Assembly: GCF_008831285.2 (NCBI RefSeq)
Contig: NC_045146.1
Location: 21,405,289-21,469,288, forward strand
Length of the DNA: 64,000 nt
DNA from: Nymphaea colorata
Lineage: Eukaryota > Streptophyta > Magnoliopsida > Nymphaeales > Nymphaeaceae
Direction: 5' to 3'
The notes below the pieces were generated by a model. The model was not told the origin of the DNA and did not search any database. It saw only the letters and a program-made list of their open reading frames with translations. The position numbers were made by a program, and so were the translations under genes. Shown in pieces: positions 1 to 11,816 of this stretch. The number at the start of each line of letters is the position of its first letter. The stretch's first letter is position 1.

Positions 1-618
1 TTTCTTTAGTGCTTTAAAATGTCGCTTCCACTGTTAACTTGCATATTCGTAACATTCCTTCTACAATACAATACATGAAGATGAAAATGAAGACGAGGCC
101 AAGCCCTTGACGTGCGATAGAGATAGATTGTGTATCACAAGCTGTTGCTTTGGAGACCAACATGGCATTTCTTTTCTTTTCTTTCTCACATTAGATGGAT
201 AAGGAAACGTGTGGCTAATTGGCTACAAATTAGCACAGTTTTCTGTCTTAACCTTAAGCTTTGATGTGCTCCCACGTATCACTCCTTTGATACAAGAGTC
301 CATCATTGATGCATAGTTAAAGAGGACAGATCATCCAGATCCAATTGCAGAGCGATAGCAGAAAGATCCGGATCCAATATATGATGTTATATAATAGTTC
401 ATTTAAGTGTTCAGACCTATGTTTTGGATTTTGTTTAGTTATTTTATTTTATTAGGATCCTAGTTTTGGTCATGAATGTAAACATCCATGTATTTAGATT
501 CATATTTGTATGACTGGATCTAAATAGTTTCAAATACATGTAAATGCATTCACTACCGAAATCCATCTCTCCTTCATGTAACAGGGTCGGTTTCCTTTCC
601 CGAAAAAAAGAAACCAGA

Positions 619-743
619 GTTGGTGGATTCATAAATACTGTTTTAATGCTGTTCATGGCTTTGATTTCAACTTTTGCTCTTTTCAGTAGCGTTTGTATCT
701 GTAGTGGATGTCGTACGCTGCAAGACCTGGGTTCGTGAACCCA
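619..743. repeat. Diverged direct repeat, copy 1
   Basis: This segment matches 2063-2213 in the same orientation. Both begin with GTTG(G/A)TGGATTCATAAAT, pass through a TTTTAATG(C)(T/C)GTTCAT core and end in a GCTGCAAGAC(C/T)TGGG element followed by GAACCCA. The ends resemble the B-box region of tRNA-derived retroposons, but no A box or complete tRNA fold is visible. It is probably the edge of an old mobile element. Confidence 0.6.
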
Positions 744-2062
744 AGCTCAGTTGGTCCCAGAGCTTGGTACGTGTTCGGCCTACCACCGACTCAAGGTAGA
801 GAGACGTGGTGAAAGGGGCAACTTTCCGATGTCGATCTCTTTGTTTGGGTCATCGTGTAAGGGCCGGCAGAGGTAGAGATGGGGAGCAGGCGACTGCTGT
901 GATCTCTGAAATCCAATGGAAGCTCAAAAGAAAACACAACAAAGTTATGTCGACTGTCGAGAAATGGCCTCCTCTCTCGGCACTCCAATCAATCAATGTT
1001 GCGTTGAAGAAGAGGCAGGCTGGAGCTTCATTACTGTTATCGATGCCTGAAATGGAAGAAGCAGCTTTGGAGGTGGGCGACGAACAGACATCATCGAAGA
1101 TGTTTTCCCTCTATGGTGGGCGTCAGGAAGAGAAACGGAAGTTGGCAGAGCCGCCGCCGACCGTCAAAGCGGTTGGAGAAGGCAAACAATGACCAAAACG
1201 CCCCTCCAATTGGGTGCACCCAGCGGCAAACGTCGCTGGTAACGACCCTGCCGGTGGGTGGGGAGGTAGGCTTGTCTCGTTGGCAGCCGCCTGCCGCCAC
1301 GCCTTAACACCTGCAACAAAGAAGTGATGGGCGGGCATGCCCTGTCCTTTTCAACTGAAATGGTGGGCCTGAATTGAAACCCCACGCAAGCCCATCGCTG
1401 GGACTTACAATACCGACGATGGGGCGGCCGTAGTCCATCGGCCGCCACCGCAGCACCACTGACCGGCGCACGAAGGCCGTGGGTGGACAACCCTTTTTCC
1501 CATGGCCGCCGGGCAGGAGCATTTCAGCCCTGTAGATGGGGTTTGTAGGCGACCACCCACTGCTGAAGCCGCCACCTCGACCGTCGCCCGAGAGATGATG
1601 GGCAGCCCACCACCCTAGCGTACGCAGGAGTGTGGTGGTCCTTCCTTCCTTCATTGCTTGGGAGAACAGCAGCCTATGTTGGGGAGACAAAAAAAAAAAA
1701 AAAAAAGGGAAAAGTTGGGGGCGGCTCAATGGCCGTATGGGCCATTATGGTTCTGCCAAGAACCAAGGCAACCCAAAACCTCTTCAAAAAAGAAAAATGA
1801 TAAAACTTCATGACTTGGTCCTTTTGGATTTAAGACTTATTTCTAGAATCACAAGAACCCATAAACCTTTTCTTGAGCAGATCCAAAACTTCTACTAAGG
1901 TAAAGAATCATTTTTACAATAATACGAGTGATTAAAATTCGTCCAGGACGACTTTCCTCCAACTCTCGGGAAGATTGATGTAGAGAGAAAGCAGATAAAT
2001 CCAAATCCAATATATTATTGACGCAAAGTGAAAGCAGGAAGATCCAAATCCAACATATTTTA

Positions 2063-2213
2063 GTTGATGGATTCATAAATGCTGTTTTAATGCCGTTCAT
2101 TACTTTTGCTTTCAACTTTTGACTCGCGTCAAGTTTTCAATTGCATTTCTTCCAATACTTTTGTAGCTGTAGTGAAGGTTGTATGCTGCAAGACTTGGGG
2201 ATTCGAGAACCCA
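2063..2213. repeat. Diverged direct repeat, copy 2
   Basis: This is the second copy of the repeat at 619-743, with about 20 extra bases in the middle. Just upstream, at about 1995-2060, short GATCCAAATCCAA(T/C)ATAT motifs occur twice. They resemble the GATCCGGATCCAATATATG motif at about 366, so the similarity between the two flanks extends beyond the core repeat. Confidence 0.55.
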
Positions 2214-3099
2214 CGGTTGCCTCCATCATGTTTTATGCCATGACATCACATGACTAGTTGAACGAATAATACTTTGGTGTCCAAAAACACACTATTTGAA
2301 CAAATACTCTATTTCAGCAACAAAAAAAAAAGAAAAAAGAAAAAGGCGCGGATCTGGATTCTTTCAATCTAGAAACTATTAAGAGGCTCACTAAGCCGAA
2401 CTCTAAACCTCCAAATCTCTTGAAGTACGCTTGTCATAAGCTCGATTTGTTCTTGCTTATTTACCAATTAATTAAGCCGATCTCCCAGCCGCGAGTTTGA
2501 TGATAAAATCACGTTTTTCTCGGGTCTGATGGTTTGGAACAGTAGAGTTGGGGATTAGATTCGGGAACACTAAATGGGTGGTGATGCATTCATGTTTTTG
2601 TTCCCCACTGGTCAATCAAGAAGAGGAAAAGAAGAGCGTCTGATAGAACGTGAGATTCGATCCCCCGTTCCACACGCGTTCCTCAATGCCTCATACATTA
2701 AATTGTGGAGTGCCATCAAAATATACCCCATATTATTCTTTGCTCGACATTCTGCTAAAAAGAACGAAAGCAAAGAACTTGCTCAAATCTAAATGCCAAA
2801 AGCCGCGGTACAGACAGAATTAGCACGAGAATTTGCAGCAGAAGAATGAAAACTTAAAAGTTAGCGCAATCGCATTTTCAAAAGAGAAAAGAAGAAGAAC
2901 AATTTTGATTATCAGGGAATCAGCTTCTTTTTCTTACGTTAAATTTGATCATAGAGGTGGAAATATGAGAGATCTACCGTCTACGTAGGGGAGACGATAT
3001 TATCTCTTCAAAATCTTAAGAGGCCAATATGGTTTTCTGCTCCACGAAATCATATGCTTTTCTCAATTTTCAGGAGCCGCCAAGGCCAAGATGAAGACA

Positions 3100-3120
3100 C
3101 AGCAGCAGCAGCAGCAGCAG
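3100..3120. repeat. CAG microsatellite (7 units)
   Basis: Seven uninterrupted CAG triplets lie in an intergenic stretch with no supported gene, so a polyglutamine tract is not implied. Confidence 0.9.
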
Positions 3121-4937
3121 CCGGGACTTGAATTAGAACTTCCTCTCTTTTTCTTTTTTTTCTGTATTTTGATTGGTATGCAAGTTTGGCCTGCGTTACC
3201 CATTGAAGATGAACTTGGAGCTCTGAGTGTCCAGAGTGCAAGCTCTTCCGATAGAAAGAAGAAGAACACAAGACAAAGGGATCCGATTCAGATTTCATTC
3301 ATAACCCGTACTGTCTGCTTTCTTTATTTTGAATTTGGACCCATGTTTGGTTTCTTTGTTTTGGATTTGGACATTACTAGTTACTGTTTGGATTTGAATC
3401 TGACCCCAAGATCCACATTAGACTAACAAACAAATTCAGGAATCTGAGAATGGACCATGAGGGTAGTGCTCTAAAGCCAGTATGTCATGGTTGAGGACAA
3501 CACAGTGCCCTTGTGCCAATAAAAGAGTACAACACAGTATCAACTGGTACCAATTGTCTTTCTTCTTTTGATAGCCAAGTTCGGTGTTTGGAAGGACTAT
3601 AGGACATCCACTCGGCTGAAAGATAAAAAGGCTGGGGGTTCTTCCAAGACAAATAATCCCTGTCTTATGAGCCACGTTACAAAAAGCCTGTTTGGTTTAC
3701 CGTATTTTTCATTTAACCGCTTAGTTTAGTGTTCATTTCCTCAAAAAATTATTCTTAAAGGGTCGTTCCATGATGCTGACTCCTATGTTTTTGTCAAAGA
3801 GACATGAGACATTTTGCAAGAAGCCCTAAAAGGCAAATCAACATGGTATTGCAGCTTTTTTTCAATCAAACAGTCGCACTCACCTTCTCGTTTGTTTATT
3901 TATTCATTTACTCATCCTCATAATTCACAAAACGACAAGGCTGGTTCAAAGCACTAAGACCTTAATGAAATGAATAATTGCTAGTCTTAGCTCGATGGAC
4001 TTAGTAGTTAAGGATTCACTTTATACATGTCAAGCATTGAGGGGTTGTTTGGAAAATAAAATAAAACAGTTTACGAGAGTTTTAGAAATCTATCATTGTT
4101 CCATAAATTTTTCACAACCATTCCGAGAGTGTTCCAATTGTCAAATGACCTCGTAAGTTACACATAGATCAGATCATATGAAGACGACCAGAACTCCATC
4201 TCTCCTAAATCCAAACCATCTGAATTCCTACATCAAATGGCCTTAATTTGAGCTAGAGGAACAATTTTTAGATCAAATGTACTTCAATCAAGGCAATTGA
4301 AATTTGAGCTATATCAAGTGCCATGTTTCAACTACATATACTTGGTAAAGATCTCTTAAAACGCTTATTGTGAAATGGATGTATACAAAGGCAAATTTAG
4401 CTCATTAATTAATCTACAAAATGAGGGCCACGAAATAGAGAAAGTACTACGAGAGTCCTTGTAATCTGTCCCGATCTTTGGATTGTTTAAAATTTTTATG
4501 CCAAAAGTTGCTTTTGAAAAGGTCTTAGGTCTATAACCATTAACGATTCAAAACATTTCTTGTGCTTCATATCCTCATATTCTATTGCTGAAACGGGTTT
4601 TTGGAGTCATGGGAAGGCTAACTATGACAAAGACTTAGCCTATAAGTACACACAAGATTTTCTTTTTTCTCCCTAGTATAGAGTAATGAATGGAAACTAG
4701 AAATATCTTTCAGTGATTTGCATTCCTAAAAGACAAACTTAAAAAAACATTAAAAGCAGGCAACGTAAAGTGGGGATGTGACCCAGGGAATTTAATCTTT
4801 TGCCTTCATCTCCCACTTCCACAGAATAAAGTTTTACAACCACTCAAGTTTCAGGCCGGGCAGCAACTACAAAAGCCCTTCGCCGATGAGCAAGATCTCC
4901 CAATCAGAAGAAGATCTCTTTGCACCGCCGAAGAAAA

Positions 4938-7900
4938 ATGGTGTCGTGGCCGGCGAAGATCAGTGGCAGCAGTTGGCTACCTGTGGTGGTGGTGGTGATG
5001 GTGCAGGTTGCCTTCGGTGTGATGAATGTGTTGGCGAAGCGTGTATTAGATGAAGGAATGAGCATCTTTGTGTTGATCACTTATCGGCTGCTCATCGCCG
5101 CCGTCTTGATCAGTCCCATAGCTTACTGTGTCGAGAGGTGATGCCAATTTCTCGTTTTGAAACCTCTTCTGTTTATGGTCTCTGTGCCCATTGGGAGCGT
5201 ACTTGTTCATCTAGCTAGCTTGTTTGACTTAAAAACCTGCAACTTGGAGTCTAAAGATCAATAGTTCGAGCCAGAGCATATGCTTTTGCCAGAAAATAAC
5301 GACAGAATCACTTGATGAACTCTCCATGTACTGAAATTTTATGACTGTGATCTTCTGTCTAAAATTACAGTTCAGGTAGGATCTGCTTCATCCTTGCTCA
5401 ACATAAACAAGGAAAAAGTGACAGGAGTCCACATGAAAGAACAATTTCTAGAGTTGCTGCGCATGTTGGCAGGTCCCACGCATCCCAAAAAACAACGGTT
5501 TTGTCATAAAGAAACTATTGTCTCTATAGTTTTTCATCAATCCTTCTGATGTCCATGATTCTAAATCATCTTAAGTCTTTTCTTTCTCCTTTTACTTTTG
5601 TCTTTCCAAGGAGAGAAGATAGCTGTAGTTCAACGTTGACAGAAGCCTTGTCCACGGCAGGCTAAGAAGAACTCTTCTTTGGCTTGGACAGTCAAGGAGT
5701 CGTCGATGTCAAGTTTGAAAGCATGCATTTCATTAATAGCTTAGAGCCATGACTGCCCTACATTAGTGGCACCCATGCAAAGTTATTAAATCGATCGTTT
5801 TTACTACTATATGATCAACTTGCATGTGTAATCATATGCATTCATTATTTTCAAGACCTTCTTGTTCAATTATTCTCTTACTCGTATATTTTTCTAGCAT
5901 GTGACCACTTTATCCAGCAATACTGGCTACTTGCTTTCAGGATCCTAAGAGCAGGTGCATTGATGCGAACTATCAACTTCAATAACAGCAAGAACGCATA
6001 AAATGCACTAGTATTCCCCTATCTAATCATGTAAATGTTGATCATGACATAAAGCTTTGTCTGCAGGCACCAGAGGCCCAAACTGACGACCAGCATATGT
6101 CTGCTCTTTTTCTTTAGTGGCTTGTTAGGGTAAGCATGCCTCTGTCCAGCCCCAAGATGGCCATATTTTTTGTACGTTTTCATGTGCAACTGTGAACATT
6201 ATGTGTGGATCCATGCATGTGCTCATGCGTATGTGTGTGTGTGTGTGTTTGTTGAAGAAAAGTTATTATACAAGACACCTAGCTATGATTGCATGACAAT
6301 GAAGGGCTATATATGCCACTATTGATAATTCCGCATATGCTCGATCCTTTTAGTGCTAGCTAGTATTCTCCATGTGCCAATGGTGTAAACGTGGGTGAGT
6401 ATGTATTCGGCTGATCCGAATTCGATTCATGTTCTAACTGGAGGCAGGCCCTGTCCAACCGGCAGCCGCCAAGCGTCACTAGATCCGCTACTTGGGTGTG
6501 CACACTTGGACACGTGCTTCGTGCCATGCAGGCGGCCGGAGAAAGTTGAGACCTGGCGGCCGGAGAAAGTTGAGACCTGCCTTCCCCTGCAAACACGGCA
6601 CTTATATATACATAGATGGGAACAAGAATATATAGTTTCTCTGGTATAGTTCCTACCTAACTCCTTAAAGTTAAGTCTTGGGCCAAAACAAGGATCAGCA
6701 TGGTATATTTCAAGCTTAAGATGCGCCGGACTTTACAGTAACAATACCATTAAAACCTCAAGATGCAGAAAGATGACACTGTTCACAACATCCGGCCTCT
6801 TACTACCTGCTTTCTGCCGCTAGTACTGGTTTTTGATAGACAATCTTAACGACCAAACACTATGTGATAACAAAATTAACGACAAATTTCTGTTAGCTAG
6901 CGGAATCAATGATTCTATTTGAGTTATTGATTATATTCTATGGGACATATCAATTAGAATAGAATAAACTACAGAAACTTTTTTACTTTTTTTTTTCCTG
7001 ATGTTTTCAATTATTGTTTAATAGTTCTTGGTTCTCCATACTTTGAACTTTCTTCCTTATAGCACGGCCACTAATAAGAAGCATGTTTCGTCCACGCTCC
7101 ACCACATCCGTTCTTTGCGTCAACTCATCACACGAAAGCAAACGTACGTCGATGTAGGAAAGGCAAGTCTCAAATCGTATGATTGTGATAATTAAAGGCC
7201 GAAAACATGTTTACTACTCCAATGGAAGGAATTGAGGTCAGGTCGATCTCTACCCATAAACATGGGTCACAAATACAAGTTCTTATGGTTGGCAGTAATT
7301 TGTAAGTTGAATGGGGTAATGACCTGATTCTCTTTTTCAATAACAAGCATTTGAGTACTCAACTTTTTTTTTTTATTAAGCTCAAATGTTATACAATACA
7401 ATTGAGGGTTTTAATTAAACTTGTGAGGTTCTTCATTCAAGATTGCATGGGCAATCCACTTGCACCTCCGGATACATATTATGTTTAGTGAGACAAAGGA
7501 ATGGGTGGGGACTTCGGCCTTGCGGCGGGTTTCCGCCGAACAACATATTCTAATGATGTAATTTGTGGGTTCAGGATGACGGGGACGCTGTACTTCTTCT
7601 TCTACGGGCTGAGTCACACTTCGGCTACGTTCGGCTGCGCCTTCGTCAACATGACCCCTGTCTTGACCTTCCTTCTCTCCCTCCCCTTTAGGTATGTATA
7701 TGCTCCTGACTTTGCAAACGTAGACTGGGATTTAGTGCAAAGGTTTAGTTGTTTGGAAGCCATTAATTAATATGAATTTGACTCTTCATGCATCAAGCTG
7801 ATCATCTGATCGGACCCATTTGCATCTCTAACTGACTTTGGCGGTGACAAAATTACGATGCCATAATGCTTTACAACTTGCATTGCTGTCTCCTTAAAGC

Positions 7901-10900
7901 GATGGCCGTGCTGGGATAAAGTTTTGGTGCACTAACTCTATCGAGCATTATTATTATTATTATTATTTGGGCTCCTGCTTTTGCTTTTGGCGCTTCCAAA
8001 ATCGCTAGACTTCTAGTCACCTAGATTCTTGACCATGGCCAGCCCTTGTATCGAGTACTGTAGCAATTGACCGATTCAATTGAATCAGTTTTGAAAATGG
8101 TAAAACATACTTAGAACGATATAAAAAGTGACTAAAACAATAAAATTTTTAAATCAAATCAGTTTGTCGCTGGTTTGATTGAATTGGACGATTCTGATAA
8201 CAGTGGGGTGTTTGGAGTTTTCCCTTTTTCTTCTTGTGTGGGACGCATTTCATTTCTACATATATAATTTGTTGAATCGGAGGTTATATATTTATGTATT
8301 TGACATGGTTTAGGGTTTAGGTAGACCTATGTACATCCTTCAACTTGAGTGTTGTACTTGCCTCAGCTTGCGACTCAAAAGAATAATACACCAGAGAGCG
8401 CGATAAACCTTAGCCACTATAGTAGCAAAATTTGCTCCTTTTTTAACTTGATTTAACTAACTAGAAAAAGAAAAGAACCTTTAAGTGCCTCAAAGGTCAA
8501 CTTTCTAAGTAAAGATTATGTTTGTCTACTTATCTTGTCCCTATGAAAAAGCCCGACCCTGCAACCATGAAGATATTGTTCGTCTTGTTCTTTCAACTTA
8601 TGAAATGCCACCTAGTTGACAAATTATTTAGAGCACGTTTGTTTTACTCGCAAGTGGACTGAACCATCACAGCTAAAAAAAAAAAAGTAGTGGTTGCAAT
8701 GAAAACCCAATAACCCAAATCTAAGGAATTAAAATGAAAATCACAAACTTCTTGTTACATTTAACACCAATTAAAATTCAAAAAAATAATATATCTACGA
8801 AAATCAAATTTATCCATGAAAAATCGACCAAACCCTCAGATAAAAAGTATTCGTTCAAGAACAAATGAAAAAAAAAAGAAAAAGTGGGGCCCACTAACTT
8901 ACTTCTCCTGAGTGGCCAGTGGGTCCCCCTCCACTAGACGGGCTTGGCGCCCGCGTAGGTGGAAGCGTTTGTCGTTGTCCATCCTATATTTCGCCTTATA
9001 CTCGCGACGGATCGGTGATACGATATCTTTACTGTATAAATAAATAAATAACTTGATATGAGATTTTGTCCACGATGCTCATTAGAATTAAATCAACCAT
9101 TGGCCCAACCAGCTGAGATCAACTCGTCGGGCTGATGAGATTACACGGAATTTTTTTTTTTTTTTACTTTTAAACTTTGCTGCTAAGAGAGAAGAGGGTT
9201 CTGATCCTAAAGCTTTTCTTCGAAAAGTTAAAACTGTGTAAGACGATGTATTCCGAAAATGAAGCGTGAAGTCGCTGTGACTCTATTGTCTGGTTACGCA
9301 GGATGGAGAGGCTGAACATCAAGAGCAAGGCGGGATTATTCAAGGTGATGGGTACGGTGCTGTGCGTCGGCGGCGCCATGGTGCTCACTCTGTACAAAGG
9401 CAGAGTGCTGACGCCCACGGCTTCGGACTCCCTCCACCAGGCTTCTCAGAAGCTGGCCGCCGGCGAGTCGCAAAGGCAGTGGATTCTGGGGTCCCTGTCC
9501 CTCATCGCCGGCAGCGTCGCTTGGGCTTCCTGGTTCGTAATTCAGTGCACCATCTCCAAGGCGTACCCTGCCCTCTATTCCAATAACGCCATCGTCACCC
9601 TGCTGAGCGCCCTTCAGTCTGCTGCCTTCACCTTGGTGTTTCAGAGGGACCCTTCTATCTGGGCACTCAAAGGAACGCTCCAGGTCGTCACCGTCGTCTA
9701 TGGTGTAAGTATGATCAAACCCTTTTGATGCCTGCTGCTAACCTTCTAAAAAGAGAATAAATAAATATCTGCTTTAAAATGCTTTAATTCTTGAAAAATC
9801 TATTGATGTCGAGTGAAATTCCCCCTAAGATGAGTTATATATCTTCCAGCTGGTGATTTTTTTTTTCCGTGTGTTCTTTATGAGTCAGATCAAAGTGATC
9901 TATCTCTTACTACAACAATACAAATACATGGGTACCCGAGTAAGAATGGTCCTATCCAATGATATGAGACAGTCCATCTCCAGATTTGGAAGTTGAAACT
10001 GAGAATTTATCATGCGAAGTGTATGAAATGAGTAGGATTATTGCTAATTAATATGTCGATATCCGGTTCGGACACAGGGGGCAGCGAGCTCTTGCCTGGC
10101 CTACATCCTCATGGCTTGGTGTGTAAAGAAGAGGGGACCTGTCTTCACGGCCGCGTTCACCCCACTCATTCAAGTGTCTGTGGCTATCATCGAGGTCCTG
10201 TTCCTCCACGAGCAACTGCACCTTGGAAGGTGGGTCCCTTGCCCTAACATCTTCACCCTTGTACTTGCATTGCTCTCAATCACTCACAATAGATAGTGCA
10301 CTCAGTTTTTTCTTTTTGTTGGATCTAACTTATCTGAACTTGGAAGCCATCGCACTTGATCACCTGCTTTTAAATCAAGTTGAGCATCCAAAAGATAGAC
10401 CACTAAGGGGTCCTTTAGAGTAAGGACACTCTTATGAGTACCATCCCATGAACGATTAGACCAGCTACATGAGACATTAGTTTCAGTATCTCATGAATTT
10501 GTCTTAATTTTTGGAGCAGGTTTATAAGACACTCACAAAATATTCTTACTGCCAAACAACCATAAGAAGTCGTTTGACAACAAAGATACTTTTTTGTGAG
10601 TATCCCATGAATTTGCCCCAATAATTGAAGTAGGTTTATCCGATACTAGAACTATTATTTCATGAACCCGCTCATTCTTTAGAGCATATTCATAGGACAT
10701 TTGCATTAAAAAAAAAAATGATAGGTTCAAAGATGCGCAGAAAGTATGATGTCGGTGAAAGTTAACTTTTACCGACGTCTAGAAGAAGACAACCGTTAAA
10801 AAAAAGACTTAATTGAAGCGTGGAGCTATTGTGTCGTTAAGGTTTCGCTTTTACTGATGCATTACAATTTTCGGGGTTGACGAAAGTTTTTGATGTTGAA

Positions 10901-11816
10901 GATTACCTACGTCTAATTGAGTGCATCTCTAAAAAGTACATGTATCGATCTATTTTTACTGACACGTGACATTCTTTGCATTGTTGAAACCTATCTCCAT
11001 TCAAACATTACCTACATGTATCGTGCATTGCTGAAACTCTATTTTGATCAGCATGTTGATTACGAACGAAGCTAATGCCCTTTTCACCGACGTGCCTTGG
11101 ACGTCGGTAATATTTACTGCATTAAAATTACCGACATTTTTATATAATGCCTTTACCGAGCTGCCAAACTGCCCCTAAATTTACTAGATGTGTAAATTGA
11201 CATACCGAGCAATTCAGTCAACCCTCACGACTATTTAATGGTCAACCCGAATTCAACACCAAATTGATTCACCAGTCTAAGCGTTAGTGCATTAGTATAA
11301 CATGAGTTTGAAAAAACATATCTAAGCAGTGGGAGTTTAGGTAAGAGTTCACTTTACCTTTTTCTTTTTTCAAATTTATAATGGAAAAAGCCCTATAGAA
11401 GTAAATCTTTGTGAGTTGTTTTAATGAGCAGGCAAAAAGTCTACACAATTTTATATGCATAATATGACTTGGTTCTTAAAACAGATGCTAATTTTTATGT
11501 CCTATTTCGTGCCAACCTAAGATATAGTGAGTTACTCAATGGATCAAGTAAGAGGCAATTTGGCACCAATTGTGAAGTTTGAAGACCATAGGTGGACAAA
11601 AATTACAGTTTATGCATGTCCTCGTATGAAGTCATTCTCTACCAATATGACTTTCAATCTTTTCTAAAATGATATTTGACCTGCAGTGTGTTAGGATCTG
11701 TTGTGATAATCACGGGGCTTTACGTGTTGCTGTGTGGGAAAAGCGAGGAGAACAAGTGCATCACAGAAAAACAGAAGCAAGCTGTTGATGATAACCCGGC
11801 GCTGCAACTTGCTTGA
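4938..11816 (+). CDS. WAT1-related (UMAMIT/EamA) membrane transporter, gene A
   Basis: Six exons fit with consistent phases: 4938-5137, 6067-6129, 7575-7691, 9302-9704, 10078-10229 and 11687-11816, giving 354 residues, normal for the family (about 350-400). The plant WAT1/MtN21 (UMAMIT) family belongs to the drug/metabolite transporter superfamily, with ten membrane helices in two EamA halves; characterised members move auxin or amino acids across the tonoplast or plasma membrane. Seen here: an N-terminal helix followed by the AKRVLDEGMS motif, ITYR near residue 50, YGLSHTSAT in the first half, KRGPVFTAAFTPL and EQLHLGR in the second half, and a short polar tail rich in K and Q. The start was chosen because it leads straight into the first helix in the usual position. 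The next gene downstream is a paralogue. Substrate cannot be inferred. Introns are long (up to 1.6 kb), and intron 5 carries transposon-like hairpins. Confidence 0.9.
10745..11160. mobile_element. CACTA-like hairpin-rich insertion in intron 5 of WAT1 gene A
   Basis: The intron contains a near-perfect 26-base palindrome at 10751-10776 (GTCGGT...ACCGAC, 12 of 13 pairs) and a second hairpin with 8-base perfect arms at 11086-11093 and 11101-11108 (ACCGACGT and ACGTCGGT). Further TACCGAC and CCGACAT motifs lie between and after them. Clustered ACCGACG/CGTCGGT motifs are typical of subterminal regions of plant CACTA transposons. No CACTA terminus or 3-base target duplication could be assigned, so this looks like a decayed non-autonomous element. 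Confidence 0.4.

Larger units (their letters stand above)
1..4937. other. Intergenic region upstream of the first WAT1 gene
   Basis: I find no gene here. The stretch from about 800 to 1640 is richer in G and C than its surroundings and contains open frames on both strands, but none resembles a protein I know. It is bracketed by a pair of diverged direct repeats (listed separately), so it is probably an old transposon or a filler segment. A run of seven CAG triplets lies at 3100-3120. Stretches around 3690-3760 and 4035-4160 read like MITE-type debris, but I cannot define their ends. A TATA-like motif at 4641-4646 lies about 300 bases before the first WAT1 start and could belong to its promoter. 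Confidence 0.5.

Noticed and set aside
1304-1729. 141-codon minus-strand open frame in the GC-richer segment
   Set aside because: No family recognised; it overlaps open frames on the other strand and a long A-tract that yields a poly-Phe run.
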